Source: an uncultured Butyrivibrio sp.
GTDB taxonomy: Bacteria > Bacillota > Clostridia > Lachnospirales > Lachnospiraceae
Reading direction: 5' to 3'
Length of the DNA stretch: 6,700 nucleotides
Assembly (NCBI GenBank): GCA_910577605.1
Contig: CAJTON010000029.1
Coordinates: forward strand, 1-6,700
Under the pieces are notes generated by a model, which saw only the letters and a program-made list of their open reading frames with translations, was not told the origin of the DNA and made no database searches. Shown in pieces: positions 5,667 to 6,700 of this stretch (position 1 is its first letter; every line of letters starts with the position of its first letter). The position numbers and the translations under genes were made by a program.

Positions 5667-6700
5667 TTACTTTGTCTGTATCTCCCCGATATCCCCGTAC
5701 ATATACTTGTAGATCTTATCAATATAATGATTAAAATCTATTCCTATACTTGACACGCCGTCGATCGTCAGGTATTTATAGTTGTCGTCAGGAACGCTCC
5801 ACGAAACTATATCGTATCTTGACATTTCAGGAAGAATAGCGATAATTTCAAGAAATTCGCCAGTCGGAATATTTGTCGTAACCATCGGCAGGATCGAATC
5901 AAGAAGCTCGATAAGCGTCTTGGGACTTATTTTTTTCATCTTTTCAAAAATAATGTTTATTACCTTACGCTGCCTTTCGGTCCTCGTAAAATCCCCGTTT
6001 CCAACATATCTGAAACGGGAATAAGCCAAAGCCTGTTTTCCGCTCAAATGCTGAAAAGAGCCGTCCGCCTTTTCAAGATAATCTGAATATTCCGGCTCGC
6101 CGAGCAGCAAATTGCTGGCGTGTATGTACTGATTGCACCAGAAAAGCTCGTCTTCCTGAACGTCCACGTCGATTCCCCCTAATATATCGACCACTTTGAC
6201 AAAAGAAAGGAAATCAACGGAAATATACTTGTCTATATGCAGAGAAAAATTATACTCAAGCGTGTCAAGAAGCATCTCCACGCCTCCCCACGCATACGCG
6301 GCGTTTATTTTGTCATATCCCCTCTGCGGAAGCTTGACATACAGGTCCCTGAGAAAAGAAGTGGCGACGATACGCTTCTGCTGTCGGTTTATGGAGATAA
6401 GTATCATTGTGTCCGACCGCCCGGAATCGAATTGTTCTCTTGTGTCCGAGCCTATAAGCAGAATGTTGTATATCTCGCCAAGCTCTTCATACTCTCCTTT
6501 CACCTTCTCGAGCGCGGCTTCGGCAAGACTCTGATACTCGTCAAGCTCCTCCTGTGAAGAGTCCTTGCTTGTCTGCTCTACGACCATCGGATTGGTAACG
6601 TCCTCTATATGCGGATCAGTCTGCTTGCGTATCGTGTAGTCCTCAACTAACGGAACATAATTCATTTTGTTGATGAAATGTATGATAACGCATACTACCG
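5667..6700 (-). CDS. LCP (LytR-CpsA-Psr) family cell-wall ligase, 5' end outside the window
   Basis: LCP proteins transfer anionic glycopolymers (teichoic acids, capsule) from lipid carriers to peptidoglycan on the outer face of the membrane (family knowledge). Counting from the internal Met at 6665, the domain spans about 65-245. It contains LLIGSDTRE (D74, R76), GRSDTMIL (R83, D85), SFLRD (R106), DKINAAYAWGG (K119), ALAYSRFRY (R217, R219) and GDFTRTERQRKVI, so the catalytic Arg/Asp set looks complete. Residues about 36-62 are Glu/Leu-rich and probably helical. The frame stays open from 6665 to the window edge, reading VVCVIIHFINK just before that Met. This looks like the end of the expected N-terminal membrane helix. 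With no ribosome binding site before ATG 6665, the true start lies beyond the window. The gene ends at its own terminator. Which polymer it attaches cannot be told. Confidence 0.93.
   Translation of the reverse strand, partial: VVCVIIHFINKMNYVPLVEDYTIRKQTDPHIEDVTNPMVVEQTSKDSSQEELDEYQSLAEAALEKVKGEYEELGEIYNILLIGSDTREQFDSGRSDTMILISINRQQKRIVATSFLRDLYVKLPQRGYDKINAAYAWGGVEMLLDTLEYNFSLHIDKYISVDFLSFVKVVDILGGIDVDVQEDELFWCNQYIHASNLLLGEPEYSDYLEKADGSFQHLSGKQALAYSRFRYVGNGDFTRTERQRKVINIIFEKMKKISPKTLIELLDSILPMVTTNIPTGEFLEIIAILPEMSRYDIVSWSVPDDNYKYLTIDGVSSIGIDFNHYIDKIYKYMYGDIGEIQTK

Overview
The window reads as chromosomal DNA from a spore-forming member of the Clostridia (Firmicutes). The reasons are the family content (a YlmC/YmxH-type PRC-barrel sporulation protein, an LCP cell-wall ligase, a Bacillus-like pyrimidine-nucleoside phosphorylase), strong AGGGG/GGAGG ribosome binding sites, a TTG start, and a sigma-A-type promoter with a perfect TATAAT. 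Base composition looks intermediate rather than strongly AT-rich. The species cannot be named from the sequence alone. Every gene I can support lies on the minus strand, so transcription runs from right to left, and there is no gene-free stretch longer than 300 bases.

Right part (6700 to about 5620): the 3' portion of an LCP (LytR-CpsA-Psr) gene enters from outside the window, still in open frame at the edge. It ends at an AT-rich-stem intrinsic terminator. A short monocistronic gene follows (5583-5326): a cysteine-rich YlmC/YmxH-type protein with a TTG start and its own -10 box just past the terminator.

Intergenic region (5325 to 5191): a 9-bp inverted repeat straddles the stop codon of the PRC-barrel gene. 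Next come a well-formed promoter (TAGACT, 17 bp, TATAAT) and a leader with four successive complementary arms that can pair in mutually exclusive ways.

Left part (5115 to 1): a compact four-gene operon with junctions of 23 bp, 30 bp and a 4-bp ATGA overlap. Its order is a FapA/DUF342 protein with an N-terminal array of exact 26-residue repeats, a REC-HD-GYP response regulator (predicted cyclic-di-GMP phosphodiesterase), phosphopentomutase DeoB, and pyrimidine-nucleoside phosphorylase (cut by the left edge). The last two act in sequence in nucleoside salvage: the phosphorylase releases (deoxy)ribose 1-phosphate and DeoB converts it to the 5-phosphate. The first two look like signalling or cell-organisation proteins. 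Co-transcription of a c-di-GMP-type regulator with pentose-phosphate salvage, and the repeat array fused to FapA, are the least ordinary things here. The individual enzymes are canonical.
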